From Burkholderiales bacterium (GTDB lineage Bacteria > Pseudomonadota > Gammaproteobacteria > Burkholderiales > Eutrophovitaceae): a DNA stretch of 64,000 nucleotides. The notes below the pieces were generated by a model that was not told where the DNA came from, searched no databases, and saw nothing but the letters and a program-made list of their open reading frames with translations. The DNA is taken from the NCBI GenBank assembly GCA_028379895.1, contig JAOEKQ010000004.1, positions 1-64,000 of the forward strand, read 5' to 3'. The position numbers and the translations under genes are program-made. Positions 44,175-53,001 of the stretch are shown piece by piece. Each line of letters begins with the position of its first letter. Position 1 is the first letter of the stretch.

Positions 44175-46049
44175 ATGAGCTTGAGTAAAAGACTGATGTG
44201 TTTCTTTCAAGTGCTTCTAGGAGTGGCTTTCATTTCGATTGGATTGAACGCTCAGGCGGTGCGGATGGGCGCTCTAACCGTTGAGTCAGCGCTAGGGGAG
44301 CCGCTTAGGGCCTCTATTCGTCTTTATGACGTTGAGGGAATTACTGTCGACGCTGTGACTGTTTCCATGGCCTCTCCATCTGCCTACGATAGCCTTGGAT
44401 TGATTTATAACGATCTCATTTCAAGAATTAATCTGCAATATGATGGCGGGATTAATGGTCCGCAGGTTCGATTGTCTACTCAAGAGCCGGTGAATGAGGT
44501 TGTTCTAGATCTACAGGTTGAGCTCGTTGGGCCACAGGGTAAAGTGAGCAAAACTTATGTTGCGTTTATTGATCCGCCGTTCCTTGTTGATGAGCGTTTG
44601 TCTCTGTCTGCGTTGGAATCTGAGTTATTGGATGCTGAGGAGTTTTCAAAGGAAATGTTGACCGGAGAGGACATTGATATCTCTGAACTTCTGGTTGGTT
44701 CTGTAGAGCCCGACCTTGAACCTGTAGTTGATGAGTTAGTGCGAAATGCGGAAAGCATTGCCTCTAAGCCAAATATTATTGATCAAGTGAAGGATGAGAC
44801 GTCTGAGATAACAACTTTATCTGATCGACAGATCGTTGTGCGCCCCGGGGACACCTTAACTAAAATCGCTCAGAGGGAGGGGTTATCGGATTTTTCATTA
44901 GAGCAGATGCTGGTAGGCATCTTTCGTAAAAATAGAGAGGCCTTTGTTGGCGATAATATGAACCGCCTAAGGGCGGGAAATGTTGTTCGAATCCCGTTAG
45001 AAGATGAGCTCCAGACTATTTCTGAGAAAGAAGCAACCAGTGAAATCCAAATCCACATGGCTGATTGGCGAGCCTACAAAGATAGTCTTGCCGTTAAACC
45101 TAGAGCTCAGCGGCAACCTATAATTGAGCGAGCTGATAGGAGCAAATCCGGAGTTGTTGAGGGGGGTTCAGATCAGGTTAATATTCAAGCTCAATCAGAC
45201 AATACTTACGTTGTTGAAGTCTCGACGGGCCGCGACGATGGGAATTTGGGCTCACAGGTTTTAGAGGAGCGACTACTAGCAACCGAAAAGGCGTTAGACG
45301 AACAAAAGAAGCGAGCGGATGAGCTCGAGAATATTATTGCTGATTTAAAATCGTTAGTGCAGTCACAGCAAGATCTCGGTTCAATTACTCTGCCTGAGGA
45401 CGAACGAGGAATGGGGGGCTCTAGACAATCGATACGGGAAGATTTAGAGGCACCTTGGCAGGCTAAAATAATTGAAGCTGTTTTACGTCAACCGTTCTAT
45501 TTGTTAGTCCCGATTTTATTTCTTTTAATTGTTGGTTTGTGGGTTTCTAAAAGATTAAATAGATTGGATGATAACGACAGTACTCATGAGGCAATACAGC
45601 CAGCCGTTAAGAAGAACGACGAGGTCGGTTTTAGAGAGCCGACTGGTTCTAAAGAGCCAGGAGAAGCTAATGTGTTACGGAACCAGGATCCAGTTGAGGA
45701 TGCTGATATTTTTCTAGCTTATAGCCGTTATCCCCAGGCTGAAAAAATTCTGAAAGAAGCGCTAATCATTGAGCCGGATAGATTAGACGTATTATTGAAA
45801 TTAGCTGAGGTTTATTCCCGACAAAAAGCGTTAACTAATTTTGATTCCGTTGCCGAGCTTATTGCTAATATTACGAGTAAAACAGGAGCTTATTGGGAGA
45901 GACTCGTTGCGCTGGGATACCTGACAGATCCGACCGACGAGCGTTATGCTGATGGGAAATTTGCAAGTGAAGGACCAGCTTCAATAAAGCCGGTTGATTT
46001 GTCATCGATTGACTTGGATCTTGGCAAACCTCCGCCACCGAAATCATGA
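44175..46049 (+). CDS. fimV: FimV-like polar/peptidoglycan-binding protein
   Basis: A 624-residue inner-membrane protein likely acting as a polar hub for type IV pilus and twitching functions. A signal peptide is followed by a FimV N-terminal domain (GALTVESALGEPLRASIRLYDVEG near residue 32). Next come an acidic region and a LysM-type segment, IVVRPGDTLTKIAQREGLS, near residue 223. A coiled coil (about residues 365-400) precedes one transmembrane helix, FYLLVPILFLLIVGLWV, near residue 443. The cytoplasmic tail has a TPR-like DADIFLAYSRYPQAEKILKEAL and the conserved C-terminal FimV region. It is much shorter than Pseudomonas FimV, mainly in the acidic cytoplasmic part. GAGGAG precedes the ATG. 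Confidence 0.88.
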   Translation: MSLSKRLMCFFQVLLGVAFISIGLNAQAVRMGALTVESALGEPLRASIRLYDVEGITVDAVTVSMASPSAYDSLGLIYNDLISRINLQYDGGINGPQVRLSTQEPVNEVVLDLQVELVGPQGKVSKTYVAFIDPPFLVDERLSLSALESELLDAEEFSKEMLTGEDIDISELLVGSVEPDLEPVVDELVRNAESIASKPNIIDQVKDETSEITTLSDRQIVVRPGDTLTKIAQREGLSDFSLEQMLVGIFRKNREAFVGDNMNRLRAGNVVRIPLEDELQTISEKEATSEIQIHMADWRAYKDSLAVKPRAQRQPIIERADRSKSGVVEGGSDQVNIQAQSDNTYVVEVSTGRDDGNLGSQVLEERLLATEKALDEQKKRADELENIIADLKSLVQSQQDLGSITLPEDERGMGGSRQSIREDLEAPWQAKIIEAVLRQPFYLLVPILFLLIVGLWVSKRLNRLDDNDSTHEAIQPAVKKNDEVGFREPTGSKEPGEANVLRNQDPVEDADIFLAYSRYPQAEKILKEALIIEPDRLDVLLKLAEVYSRQKALTNFDSVAELIANITSKTGAYWERLVALGYLTDPTDERYADGKFASEGPASIKPVDLSSIDLDLGKPPPPKS

Positions 46050-46053
46050 CCGC

Positions 46054-46119
46054 ACCCCTACGCCTAGGTGTCTTGCGCTAGTGCGCAATAAATTTATTAT
46101 TTTCTGGCGTTTTAGGGGT
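46054..46119 (+). promoter_or_regulatory. Tandem hairpins with an alternative pairing between fimV and truA
   Basis: ACCCCTA (46054-46060) pairs with TAGGTGT (46065-46071) with one mismatch, and TTGCGC (46073-46078) pairs perfectly with GCGCAA (46083-46088) around TAGT, followed by an A/T-rich run. ACCCCTA is also perfectly complementary to TAGGGGT at 46113-46119, so two folds are mutually exclusive. It may be a weak terminator or an attenuator. Confidence 0.4.
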
Positions 46120-46130
46120 CCATTCATTAG

Positions 46131-46147
46131 CCTCTGAATATAAGAGG
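46131..46147 (+). promoter_or_regulatory. Hairpin masking the truA ribosome-binding site
   Basis: CCTCT (46131-46135) can pair with AGAGG (46143-46147), the core of the AAGAGGAGA ribosome site. The start codon, TTG at 46156, follows. Such a structure would lower translation unless opened. Confidence 0.4.
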
Positions 46148-46155
46148 AGATAAAT

Positions 46156-46959
46156 TTGAGACTAGCTCTAGGTATCGAGTATAACGGATCGGCTTTCTTT
46201 GGTTGGCAAGTCCAGCCTAATATGGCGACTATTCAAGGTGAGATTGAGAGGGGGTTGAGTCAAATCGCTGGGGAGCGGATACGTGTTTTTTGTGCAGGTC
46301 GCACAGATACAGGTGTCCACGCAACATATCAGATTGTTCATTTTGACACCGCAGTCGTTCGGCCGAGTAGCGCATGGGTGCGCGGCTTAAATACAATAAT
46401 TTCAAACGATATTTCAATACGCTGGGTGAGAGAGGTGAGCTCGGATTTTCATGCAAGATACTCAGCTATTCGTCGAACATATCGTTATTTATTATTAAAT
46501 CGAGCACAGCGTCCGGGACTGTTCGCTAACAATGTCGGTTGGTACCATAAACCGCTAGACGTTAATGCTATGAATTATGCTGCGTTAGTATTGGTCGGGC
46601 AGAATGATTTTTCCGCATTCAGGTCCTCAGAGTGCCAAGCCAAAAGTCCGATAAGGATTATTGAAGGCTTGTCGATTCGCTCAATCGGGGACATTGTTGT
46701 TTTTGAAATTACAGCAAACGCATTTTTACATCATATGGTTCGTAATATTGTGGGCACTCTTGTTTATATTGGTGCGGGTAAGCATTCAGTGAGCTGGATG
46801 GAAGATATCCTTCTTTCCAAAGATCGGACTTCGGCTGCCCCAACATTCAGTTCCAATGGACTATACTTAACGTCTATTGATTACAGTTCAGACTGGGGAA
46901 TACCAGGGCCTGGATTGTTTTCGGACTTCGAGGTTGCACTAGCCTCTCTTATCGCTTAA
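46156..46959 (+). CDS. truA: tRNA pseudouridine(38-40) synthase TruA
   Basis: Converts uridines 38-40 of the tRNA anticodon stem to pseudouridine. The 267-residue protein begins RLALGIEYNGSAFFGWQVQPN, has FCAGRTDTGVHATYQIVHFDT with the catalytic aspartate near residue 53, YRYLLLNRAQRPGLF, DFSAFRSSECQAKSP and FLHHMVRNIVGTLVYIGAGK. The start is TTG at 46156, supported by the conserved N terminus and AAGAGGAGA six bases upstream; there is no suitable ATG. It lies between fimV and trpF, as in Pseudomonas. Confidence 0.95.
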   Translation: MRLALGIEYNGSAFFGWQVQPNMATIQGEIERGLSQIAGERIRVFCAGRTDTGVHATYQIVHFDTAVVRPSSAWVRGLNTIISNDISIRWVREVSSDFHARYSAIRRTYRYLLLNRAQRPGLFANNVGWYHKPLDVNAMNYAALVLVGQNDFSAFRSSECQAKSPIRIIEGLSIRSIGDIVVFEITANAFLHHMVRNIVGTLVYIGAGKHSVSWMEDILLSKDRTSAAPTFSSNGLYLTSIDYSSDWGIPGPGLFSDFEVALASLIA

Positions 46960-46974
46960 AACTTATTTGAGAAC

Positions 46975-47628
46975 ATGAAGAACAGCACTACGGCTATTAA
47001 GATTTGTGGCGTAACATCAGCGGAAAACGCTCTTGAGGTGGTGCGGTTTGGTGTAAGTGCGATAGGGTTGGTTTTTTATGCCGAGAGTCCGAGAAACGTA
47101 GGTTTGGAGGTCGCTAAAAATATTGTTAAAAATTTACCGCCATTTGTTTCCGCGGTAGGTCTTTTTGTCAATCCGTCGGCCGATGAGGTATTCAAAATTT
47201 TGGAATCAGTTGACCTGAGTGTCTTGCAATTCCATGGGGAGGAGGCGCCAGCTTTTTGTTCAAAGTTTAAAAAACCTTATTTAAAAGCGACTAGCGTTTC
47301 TAATGGGGTAGATTTGATAGAATACGGTAAGGTTTATGAAGAAGCATCTGGATTATTATTAGATTCTTTTTCTGAAAAAGTGCGAGGTGGTACAGGCGAG
47401 ACTTTTGATTGGAGCCTCGTTCCAAGTGAGTTAGATGTTCCAATAGTTCTGGCAGGGGGATTAAAACCGGATAACGTAGCCGCTGCGATTGACTGTGTGA
47501 GTCCTTGGGCAGTTGATGTTAGTAGTGGTGTAGAAGGCACGCAAAAGGGAGTTAAGGATCTTGCGCTGGTGCGAGACTTTATTGATGAGGTAAAAAATGC
47601 AGATGCAAGAAAATTTACAAAACTATAA
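46975..47628 (+). CDS. trpF: Phosphoribosylanthranilate isomerase
   Basis: Third step after anthranilate in tryptophan synthesis. The 217-residue TIM barrel has [19 protein letters not shown] at the N terminus (catalytic cysteine in KICG), [47 protein letters not shown] with the catalytic aspartate, and ILAGGLKP-type [11 protein letters not shown]. Its 3' end overlaps trpB by 32 bases, so trpF and trpB are probably translationally coupled. The gene set trpF-trpB-trpA is separate from trpE/trpG/trpD/trpC, as in pseudomonads. Confidence 0.95.
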   Translation: MKNSTTAIKICGVTSAENALEVVRFGVSAIGLVFYAESPRNVGLEVAKNIVKNLPPFVSAVGLFVNPSADEVFKILESVDLSVLQFHGEEAPAFCSKFKKPYLKATSVSNGVDLIEYGKVYEEASGLLLDSFSEKVRGGTGETFDWSLVPSELDVPIVLAGGLKPDNVAAAIDCVSPWAVDVSSGVEGTQKGVKDLALVRDFIDEVKNADARKFTKL

Positions 47629-48814
47629 TTTCCCTGACCATAAAGGTCATTTCGGGCCTTATGGCGGGGTCTTCGTTCCAGAGACATTAATACATGCTCT
47701 GGAGGACTTGCGAGACAATTACGAGAAATTAAAGAATACTCCGAGTTTCATGGAAGAGTTTCATGATGACTTGAAAAATTTTGTGGGTCGACCGAGTCCG
47801 GTCTATTACGCTAAGCGTTTGTCTGAGATGCTTGGTGGGGCGCAAATTTGGTTTAAGCGTGAAGATCTCAACCATACTGGCGCCCATAAAGTTAACAATA
47901 CGGTTGGTCAAGCACTTCTGGCCCGGCATATGGGCAAGAAACGAATTATTGCTGAAACTGGCGCGGGGCAGCACGGAGTAGCTTCTGCTACAGTTGCCGC
48001 GAGATATGGAATGGAATGTGTCGTGTACATGGGGTCGGAAGATATCAAACGACAGGCCAGTAATGTTTACCGGATGCGGTTGCTTGGTGCTGAGGTAGTC
48101 CCGGTTGAGAGTGGATCGAAAACTCTAAAAGATGCGCTTAACGAGGCTATGCGTGATTGGGTAACCAATGTTGAGAACACGTTTTATATTATTGGTACTG
48201 TAGCGGGACCCCACCCCTACCCGATGATTGTTCGTGACTTTAATTCGGTAGTTGGGGAAGAATTGAAAACACAAATGCCACAGATGATTGGTCGCCAGCC
48301 TGACGCTGTTATTGCATGTGTAGGTGGAGGTTCAAATGCTTTAGGCGTTTTTTATCCATATATAAAAGATGAAGGTGTGCGTTTAATTGGTGTGGAAGCC
48401 GGCGGATCTGGTGTTGAAACTGGTAAGCACGCCGCTCCTCTTGCGTCTGGAACACCTGGCGTTTTACATGGCAACCGAACTTATCTTATGCAAGATTCAA
48501 ATGGACAAATTATTGAGACACATTCGATCTCAGCGGGATTAGATTACCCAGGCGTTGGACCAGAGCATTCCTGGTTAAAAGATATAGGGCGTGCGGAGTA
48601 TGTATCAGCGAATGACGATGAAGCGTTGGAGGCGTTCCATAAGCTTACAAGGATAGAAGGTATCATGCCGGCCTTAGAGACAGCTCACGCAGTAGCACAT
48701 GCAATGAAAATTGCGCCTGAAATGGGCTCTGATCAAGTGCTACTTGTCAATCTTTCTGGTCGTGGTGACAAGGACATGTCAACTGTCGCAACTGCTTCTA
48801 ATATGGGATTGTAA
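47597..48814 (+). CDS. trpB: Tryptophan synthase beta chain
   Basis: Condenses indole and serine to tryptophan with PLP. The 405-residue protein has [18 protein letters not shown] near the N terminus, [37 protein letters not shown] with the PLP lysine near residue 95, [27 protein letters not shown], and [12 protein letters not shown] binding the PLP phosphate. The start at 47597 lies inside trpF; a second ATG six bases later is equally possible. It forms an alpha2beta2 complex with trpA, 9 bases downstream. Confidence 0.97.
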   Translation: MQMQENLQNYNFPDHKGHFGPYGGVFVPETLIHALEDLRDNYEKLKNTPSFMEEFHDDLKNFVGRPSPVYYAKRLSEMLGGAQIWFKREDLNHTGAHKVNNTVGQALLARHMGKKRIIAETGAGQHGVASATVAARYGMECVVYMGSEDIKRQASNVYRMRLLGAEVVPVESGSKTLKDALNEAMRDWVTNVENTFYIIGTVAGPHPYPMIVRDFNSVVGEELKTQMPQMIGRQPDAVIACVGGGSNALGVFYPYIKDEGVRLIGVEAGGSGVETGKHAAPLASGTPGVLHGNRTYLMQDSNGQIIETHSISAGLDYPGVGPEHSWLKDIGRAEYVSANDDEALEAFHKLTRIEGIMPALETAHAVAHAMKIAPEMGSDQVLLVNLSGRGDKDMSTVATASNMGL

Positions 48815-48823
48815 AAGTTATTT

Positions 48824-49624
48824 ATGTCGCGAATTAAAAATAAGTTTGAAGAGTTATCGCGAAATAATCGTAAGGCGTTAATTCCGTTCATAACTGCGGG
48901 AGATCCTAATTTAGAGACAACTTTAATATTGATGTCGGCTCTCGTGAAGAGTGGCTCGGATATTATTGAACTCGGTATTCCATTTTCTGATCCCATTGCG
49001 GATGGACCGACTATTCAAAGGGCTAGTGAACGGGCATTGGCCGGAAAAACGAGTTTGAGCAGTGTCCTTGATCTAGTCCAGAAATTCCGTGAAAAGGATA
49101 AAGAAACTCCTATTGTACTGATGGGGTACGCGAACCCCATTGAGGCTCTTGGTGTAGATGCATTTGTTGCTCGTGCCGCAGAAGTTGGAGTTGATGGTGT
49201 TTTGGTAGTTGATTATCCCCCCGAGGAGAGTGGGGCTTTGAATACAGCGCTTAAGAAAAACCAGATCGATTCAATTTTTTTACTTGCGCCAACCACTTTG
49301 GAGGCGAGAATCGCTGATGTGGCGGCGTTAGCAACCGGCTATGTTTATTACGTGTCTTTAAAAGGTGTAACTGGAGCAGGTCATTTAGATTTAGAGGATG
49401 TATCAAAAAGAGTTGAGCAAATTAAGAAACACGTAGAGGTACCTGTGGGGGTCGGTTTTGGTATTCGTGATGGTGAAACGGCCAGAGCTGTGGCGCAATT
49501 GTCGGATGCTGTAGTTATAGGCAGTCGACTTGTTGAAGAAATTGAGCAATCTGATGCTAAAACTATCGTAACTAACGTCGAAAGTTTTATTCGATCCATT
49601 CGTAAGGCGATCGATACGGAATGA
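48824..49624 (+). CDS. trpA: Tryptophan synthase alpha chain
   Basis: Cleaves indole-3-glycerol phosphate and channels indole to TrpB. The 266-residue TIM barrel has [41 protein letters not shown] with the catalytic glutamate and aspartate near residues 50-61, [38 protein letters not shown] and [14 protein letters not shown]. The length is standard. It follows trpB after 9 bases and precedes accD by 28 bases, the usual trpBA-accD-folC order. Confidence 0.97.
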   Translation: MSRIKNKFEELSRNNRKALIPFITAGDPNLETTLILMSALVKSGSDIIELGIPFSDPIADGPTIQRASERALAGKTSLSSVLDLVQKFREKDKETPIVLMGYANPIEALGVDAFVARAAEVGVDGVLVVDYPPEESGALNTALKKNQIDSIFLLAPTTLEARIADVAALATGYVYYVSLKGVTGAGHLDLEDVSKRVEQIKKHVEVPVGVGFGIRDGETARAVAQLSDAVVIGSRLVEEIEQSDAKTIVTNVESFIRSIRKAIDTE

Positions 49625-49652
49625 GAGCGCACCCTTTGGACATGGCTAGATA

Positions 49653-50525
49653 ATGAGTTGGCTTCAAAAAATACTACCGCCAAAGATTAATAAACTTGAT
49701 GGTTTAAAGAATCCTCGTAAGGCAGTTCCTGAGGGACTTTGGAGTAAATGTCCTAGTTGTGAAGCAGTGCTTTATCAGGCCGAGTTGGAAAAGAGCCTGC
49801 AGGTCTGTCCAAAATGTTCGCATCATGGCCGGCTAAATGCTCGTCAACGATTGGATGCCATCTTTGACGACGGTAAAAAACGCTTAGATATTGGCCAAAA
49901 TACAAAGCCGGTTGATTTTTTGAAGTTTGTTGATAGTAAAAAATATAAAGATAGATTGATTGCAGCTCAAAAGGTTACAGATGAAACCGATGCACTTGTT
50001 GTGCAACAAGGATCAATCAAGGGGATTAGCGTAGTTAGCGCGGCATTTGAGTTTTCGTTTTTAGGCGGTTCGATGGGTTCTGTAGTTGGTGAACGTTTCG
50101 CAGCTGGGGTTCGGTATAGCTGTGCAAAAAAAATCCCTTTTGTCTGCTTTTCAGCGAGCGGAGGCGCTCGTATGCAGGAGGGGCTTACATCATTAATGCA
50201 AATGGCAAAGACGACTGCGGCACTATCTCAGTTATCTGCTCAAGGTTTACCATTTATATCGGTGCTGACCGATCCTACAATGGGGGGCGTCTCTGCTAGT
50301 TTTGCTATGATCGGCGACGTCGTTATTGCGGAACCTGGTGCCTTGATAGGCTTTGCCGGGCCCCGCGTGATTGAGCAAACAGTCGGACAAACTTTGCCTG
50401 AAGGGTTTCAACGCTCTGAGTTTTTGTTGGAACATGGGGCGATTGACATGATCGTTGACCGACGAGAAATGAAGGATCGGTTGGGTAATTTGCTTTCATT
50501 GTTTACCCGTATCCGAGCGGCTTAA
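49653..50525 (+). CDS. accD: Acetyl-CoA carboxylase carboxyltransferase subunit beta
   Basis: With AccA transfers CO2 from carboxybiotin to acetyl-CoA in fatty-acid synthesis. The 290-residue protein has an N-terminal four-cysteine zinc ribbon (CPSC near residue 34 and CPKC near residue 53). The crotonase-fold carboxyltransferase domain follows, with [62 protein letters not shown] and [15 protein letters not shown]. accA is not in the window. It lies between trpA and folC. Confidence 0.97.
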   Translation: MSWLQKILPPKINKLDGLKNPRKAVPEGLWSKCPSCEAVLYQAELEKSLQVCPKCSHHGRLNARQRLDAIFDDGKKRLDIGQNTKPVDFLKFVDSKKYKDRLIAAQKVTDETDALVVQQGSIKGISVVSAAFEFSFLGGSMGSVVGERFAAGVRYSCAKKIPFVCFSASGGARMQEGLTSLMQMAKTTAALSQLSAQGLPFISVLTDPTMGGVSASFAMIGDVVIAEPGALIGFAGPRVIEQTVGQTLPEGFQRSEFLLEHGAIDMIVDRREMKDRLGNLLSLFTRIRAA

Positions 50526-50569
50526 TTCTCTAAGCGTGTTTTGAATTATAAAAAATTATTGTTTATCCA

Positions 50570-51856
50570 TTGAGTAAGTCGCTTGCATATTGGTTGAGTC
50601 GCATTGACTCGATCCACCATAACGAAATTGATCTAGGACTAGAAAGACTTTCACAAGTCGTAGAGAAAATGTCTCTGTATCCCTCATGTCCCGTCATTAC
50701 CGTTGGTGGTACGAATGGTAAGGGATCGACTTGTGCCATGCTTGAGTCTATATATTCGAGGGCTGGATATCGAGTAGGTTTATTTACGTCGCCTCACCTT
50801 ATTCGTTTCAACGAAAGAATCAGGGTGGATGATAAAGAGGTCAGCGATGATATGATCGTTTCTTCTTTTGAGGAGGTAGATTTAGCTCGTGAGGGCGTCA
50901 GCCTGACGTACTTTGAATACGCTTTTGTCGCAGCATTAAATATTTTTTTACAACAACGTGTCGATTTAGTCATTCTTGAGGTTGGTCTAGGTGGGCGCTT
51001 GGATGCCGCTAATGTTTTGGATCCTATCTGCGCGATTGTGACCAATGTAGGACTCGATCATCTGGAATATTTGGGCGATACTCGAGAAAAAATTGGTTTT
51101 GAAAAAGCAGCTATTTTTCGTGGGGGTGAGGCCTACTCTATATGCGGAGATGAAGATCCACCTGAGTCCCTTTTTAGCGCTGTTTCTAATATTGGGGGTG
51201 TCCTACAGTTAATTTCTAGAGATTTTGGTTTTGTCCGGGAGTCAACTGGTTGGACATTTTGGTCTACCAATGGACTAAGGATGAATTTGGCGTTTCCACT
51301 TATGCAAGGAGAACATCAATTAATTAATGCAAGTTTGGCTATTGAAGCAGCCACGTTATTAAAGAGACAGTTACCAATTGATGCGTCTTCAATTCGTGAG
51401 GGACTTTTGGTAGCGGAACGAATGGGCCGATTTCAGGTGTTGCCGTCGCGTCCCTTAGTTGTATTGGATGTCGCACATAACGTAGATTCGGTGACCAGCT
51501 TGGTGGATGAACTGAATCGCGCGGCTTTTAAGGGCAAAACAAGAGTTGTTTTTGCGGTGATGGCAGATAAGCAATTTGAGGAAATGTTGGATTTGCTGGT
51601 TTCGGTAGCTGATAAGTTGTTTGTTTGCGGGTTGGAGGCTACTCGTTCGGCTCATCCAGATGACGTAATCAAGAAAATCTCTACTAATGTTAACATTGGC
51701 AAAATGAGCTCATGCAAGTCGGTGGGTTATGCTATCGATAAGTTACTCGAGATCAGCGACCCAAATGATAGAATTATCGTATGCGGATCTTTTTTCACTG
51801 TATCGGCGGCTTTGAGGCACCCATATGTTGTTAACTTAGTTCATAATAAAATTTAA
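50570..51856 (+). CDS. folC: Folylpolyglutamate synthase/dihydrofolate synthase
   Basis: Adds glutamate to dihydropteroate and to folates. The 428-residue Mur-ligase-family protein has SLAYWLSRIDSIHHNEIDLGLERL at the N terminus and the ATP loop VGGTNGKGSTCAMLESIY near residue 45. SPHLIRFNERIRV, LEVGLGGRLDAANVLDP, NVGLDHLEYLGDT and DVAHNVDSVTSLVDEL follow. The start appears to be TTG at 50570 with no strong ribosome site; an in-frame stop at 50549 rules out a longer protein. Weak initiation may keep levels low. Confidence 0.93.
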   Translation: MSKSLAYWLSRIDSIHHNEIDLGLERLSQVVEKMSLYPSCPVITVGGTNGKGSTCAMLESIYSRAGYRVGLFTSPHLIRFNERIRVDDKEVSDDMIVSSFEEVDLAREGVSLTYFEYAFVAALNIFLQQRVDLVILEVGLGGRLDAANVLDPICAIVTNVGLDHLEYLGDTREKIGFEKAAIFRGGEAYSICGDEDPPESLFSAVSNIGGVLQLISRDFGFVRESTGWTFWSTNGLRMNLAFPLMQGEHQLINASLAIEAATLLKRQLPIDASSIREGLLVAERMGRFQVLPSRPLVVLDVAHNVDSVTSLVDELNRAAFKGKTRVVFAVMADKQFEEMLDLLVSVADKLFVCGLEATRSAHPDDVIKKISTNVNIGKMSSCKSVGYAIDKLLEISDPNDRIIVCGSFFTVSAALRHPYVVNLVHNKI

Positions 51857-51876
51857 AGGAAACAACTAAAGACTAT

Positions 51877-52437
51877 ATGATGCAAGTAGCAGAGGAAATA
51901 GAGGAGCTAGAGCTTAAGAAGCGAGCTAGGAGGAGGCTTGTAGGAGCGATAGTGCTAGTTCTCCTTGTGGTTACTTTGGTGCCTTTAGTTCTCGACAATG
52001 AACCCCGCCAAATCGGAGACGATGTGGAAATTAATATTATTTCCACATCTAAACCTCAGGGATCTCCAGTGACTAGAGATTCTGGATTGAGCGGTGAATC
52101 CGATGTTGACAGTCAAGCGGCAAAAGATGATAAATTGACGAATCTCATTCAGGATCGAGTGGGGGCTAAAACGCTAGAAGCGAAGGGTGAAGGAACTGAA
52201 TATGTCGTCAGATTGGGACTTTTCTCTAACGAAAGTGGCGTCAAAGATTACGTTGAAAAGTTAAAAGCCGGAGGTTTCTCGGTTATTACAGAGAAAATTG
52301 AAACAGCCAAAGGTCCGAGAACATTGGTACTTGTAGGTGTTTTTTCTTCAAAGAATCAAGCGGAGCTCATGCTTGAGCGCCTGAACGCCAGAAAGCTTAC
52401 TTATGGCGACGCTCAAATCTCTAAAACAAAACGTTAG
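51877..52437 (+). CDS. SPOR-domain membrane protein (DedD-like)
   Basis: A 186-residue bitopic protein: a charged N terminus (KKRARRRLVGA), one transmembrane helix around residues 22-40 (IVLVLLVVTLVPLVL), a variable linker and a C-terminal SPOR domain (YVVRLGLFSNESGVKDYVEKL to the end). SPOR domains bind denuded septal peptidoglycan, and the DedD family acts in late cell division. The gene position folC-dedD-cvpA-purF is the same as in E. coli and Pseudomonas, supporting the DedD assignment. Confidence 0.85.
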   Translation: MMQVAEEIEELELKKRARRRLVGAIVLVLLVVTLVPLVLDNEPRQIGDDVEINIISTSKPQGSPVTRDSGLSGESDVDSQAAKDDKLTNLIQDRVGAKTLEAKGEGTEYVVRLGLFSNESGVKDYVEKLKAGGFSVITEKIETAKGPRTLVLVGVFSSKNQAELMLERLNARKLTYGDAQISKTKR

Positions 52438-52451
52438 ACTAATTCATAAAT

Positions 52452-52952
52452 ATGGAGCTGAACCTTACCTGGTTTGATTATGGATTTATTGCCGTTATCT
52501 TAATTTCAACCGGTTACGGTTTTTTTCGGGGCTTTACTCGGGAGATTTTTTCTCTTGCCACTTGGTTTTTAGGTTTTTGGATAGCTAAAATTTTAGTTAG
52601 TCCTGTCTCTGAAGTTTTCAATCAGTTCATTACTAGCCCGAGACTCAGGTTGATTGTTGCATTTGTCGCGATCTTAATTCTGTGCTTGTTCGTGTTCCAT
52701 TTTCTAACGGTCAAACTGTCGAGGCTTGTTAAATCCTCAGCACTTACGGGGATGGATCGAGCATTGGGATCTTTATTCGGTATGGGCCGGGGCATCTTGA
52801 TCGCGGCACTCTCAGTGATTCTTATGAGCTCAACGAATTTTTCAAGGAATTCTCAGTGGCAAAATGCGGAAATACGATTTCCATTAGAAGTTGTTGCTTC
52901 GTTTTTACAATTAAAAATTCCCGAACTCGAATGGGATATCTCACCTAAATGA
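52452..52952 (+). CDS. cvpA: CvpA family membrane protein
   Basis: A 166-residue protein with four predicted membrane helices. The N terminus LTWFDYGFIAVILISTGYGFFRGFTREIFSLATW and the GMDRALGSLFGMGRGILIAALSVI segment near residue 98 are typical of CvpA, known for colicin V production and implicated in envelope stress and purine-linked phenotypes in E. coli. It precedes purF by 49 bases, as in many gammaproteobacteria. Confidence 0.9.
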   Translation: MELNLTWFDYGFIAVILISTGYGFFRGFTREIFSLATWFLGFWIAKILVSPVSEVFNQFITSPRLRLIVAFVAILILCLFVFHFLTVKLSRLVKSSALTGMDRALGSLFGMGRGILIAALSVILMSSTNFSRNSQWQNAEIRFPLEVVASFLQLKIPELEWDISPK

Positions 52953-53001
52953 TAGACGGGATGTATATAATTAATTTGGCAATTAAATGGGAGAGTTTTT
53001 G

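Noticed and set aside
44980-45000. Second tRNA T-loop-like GTTCGAATCCC
   Set aside because: It lies inside fimV just after the LysM-type region, with no cloverleaf partners.
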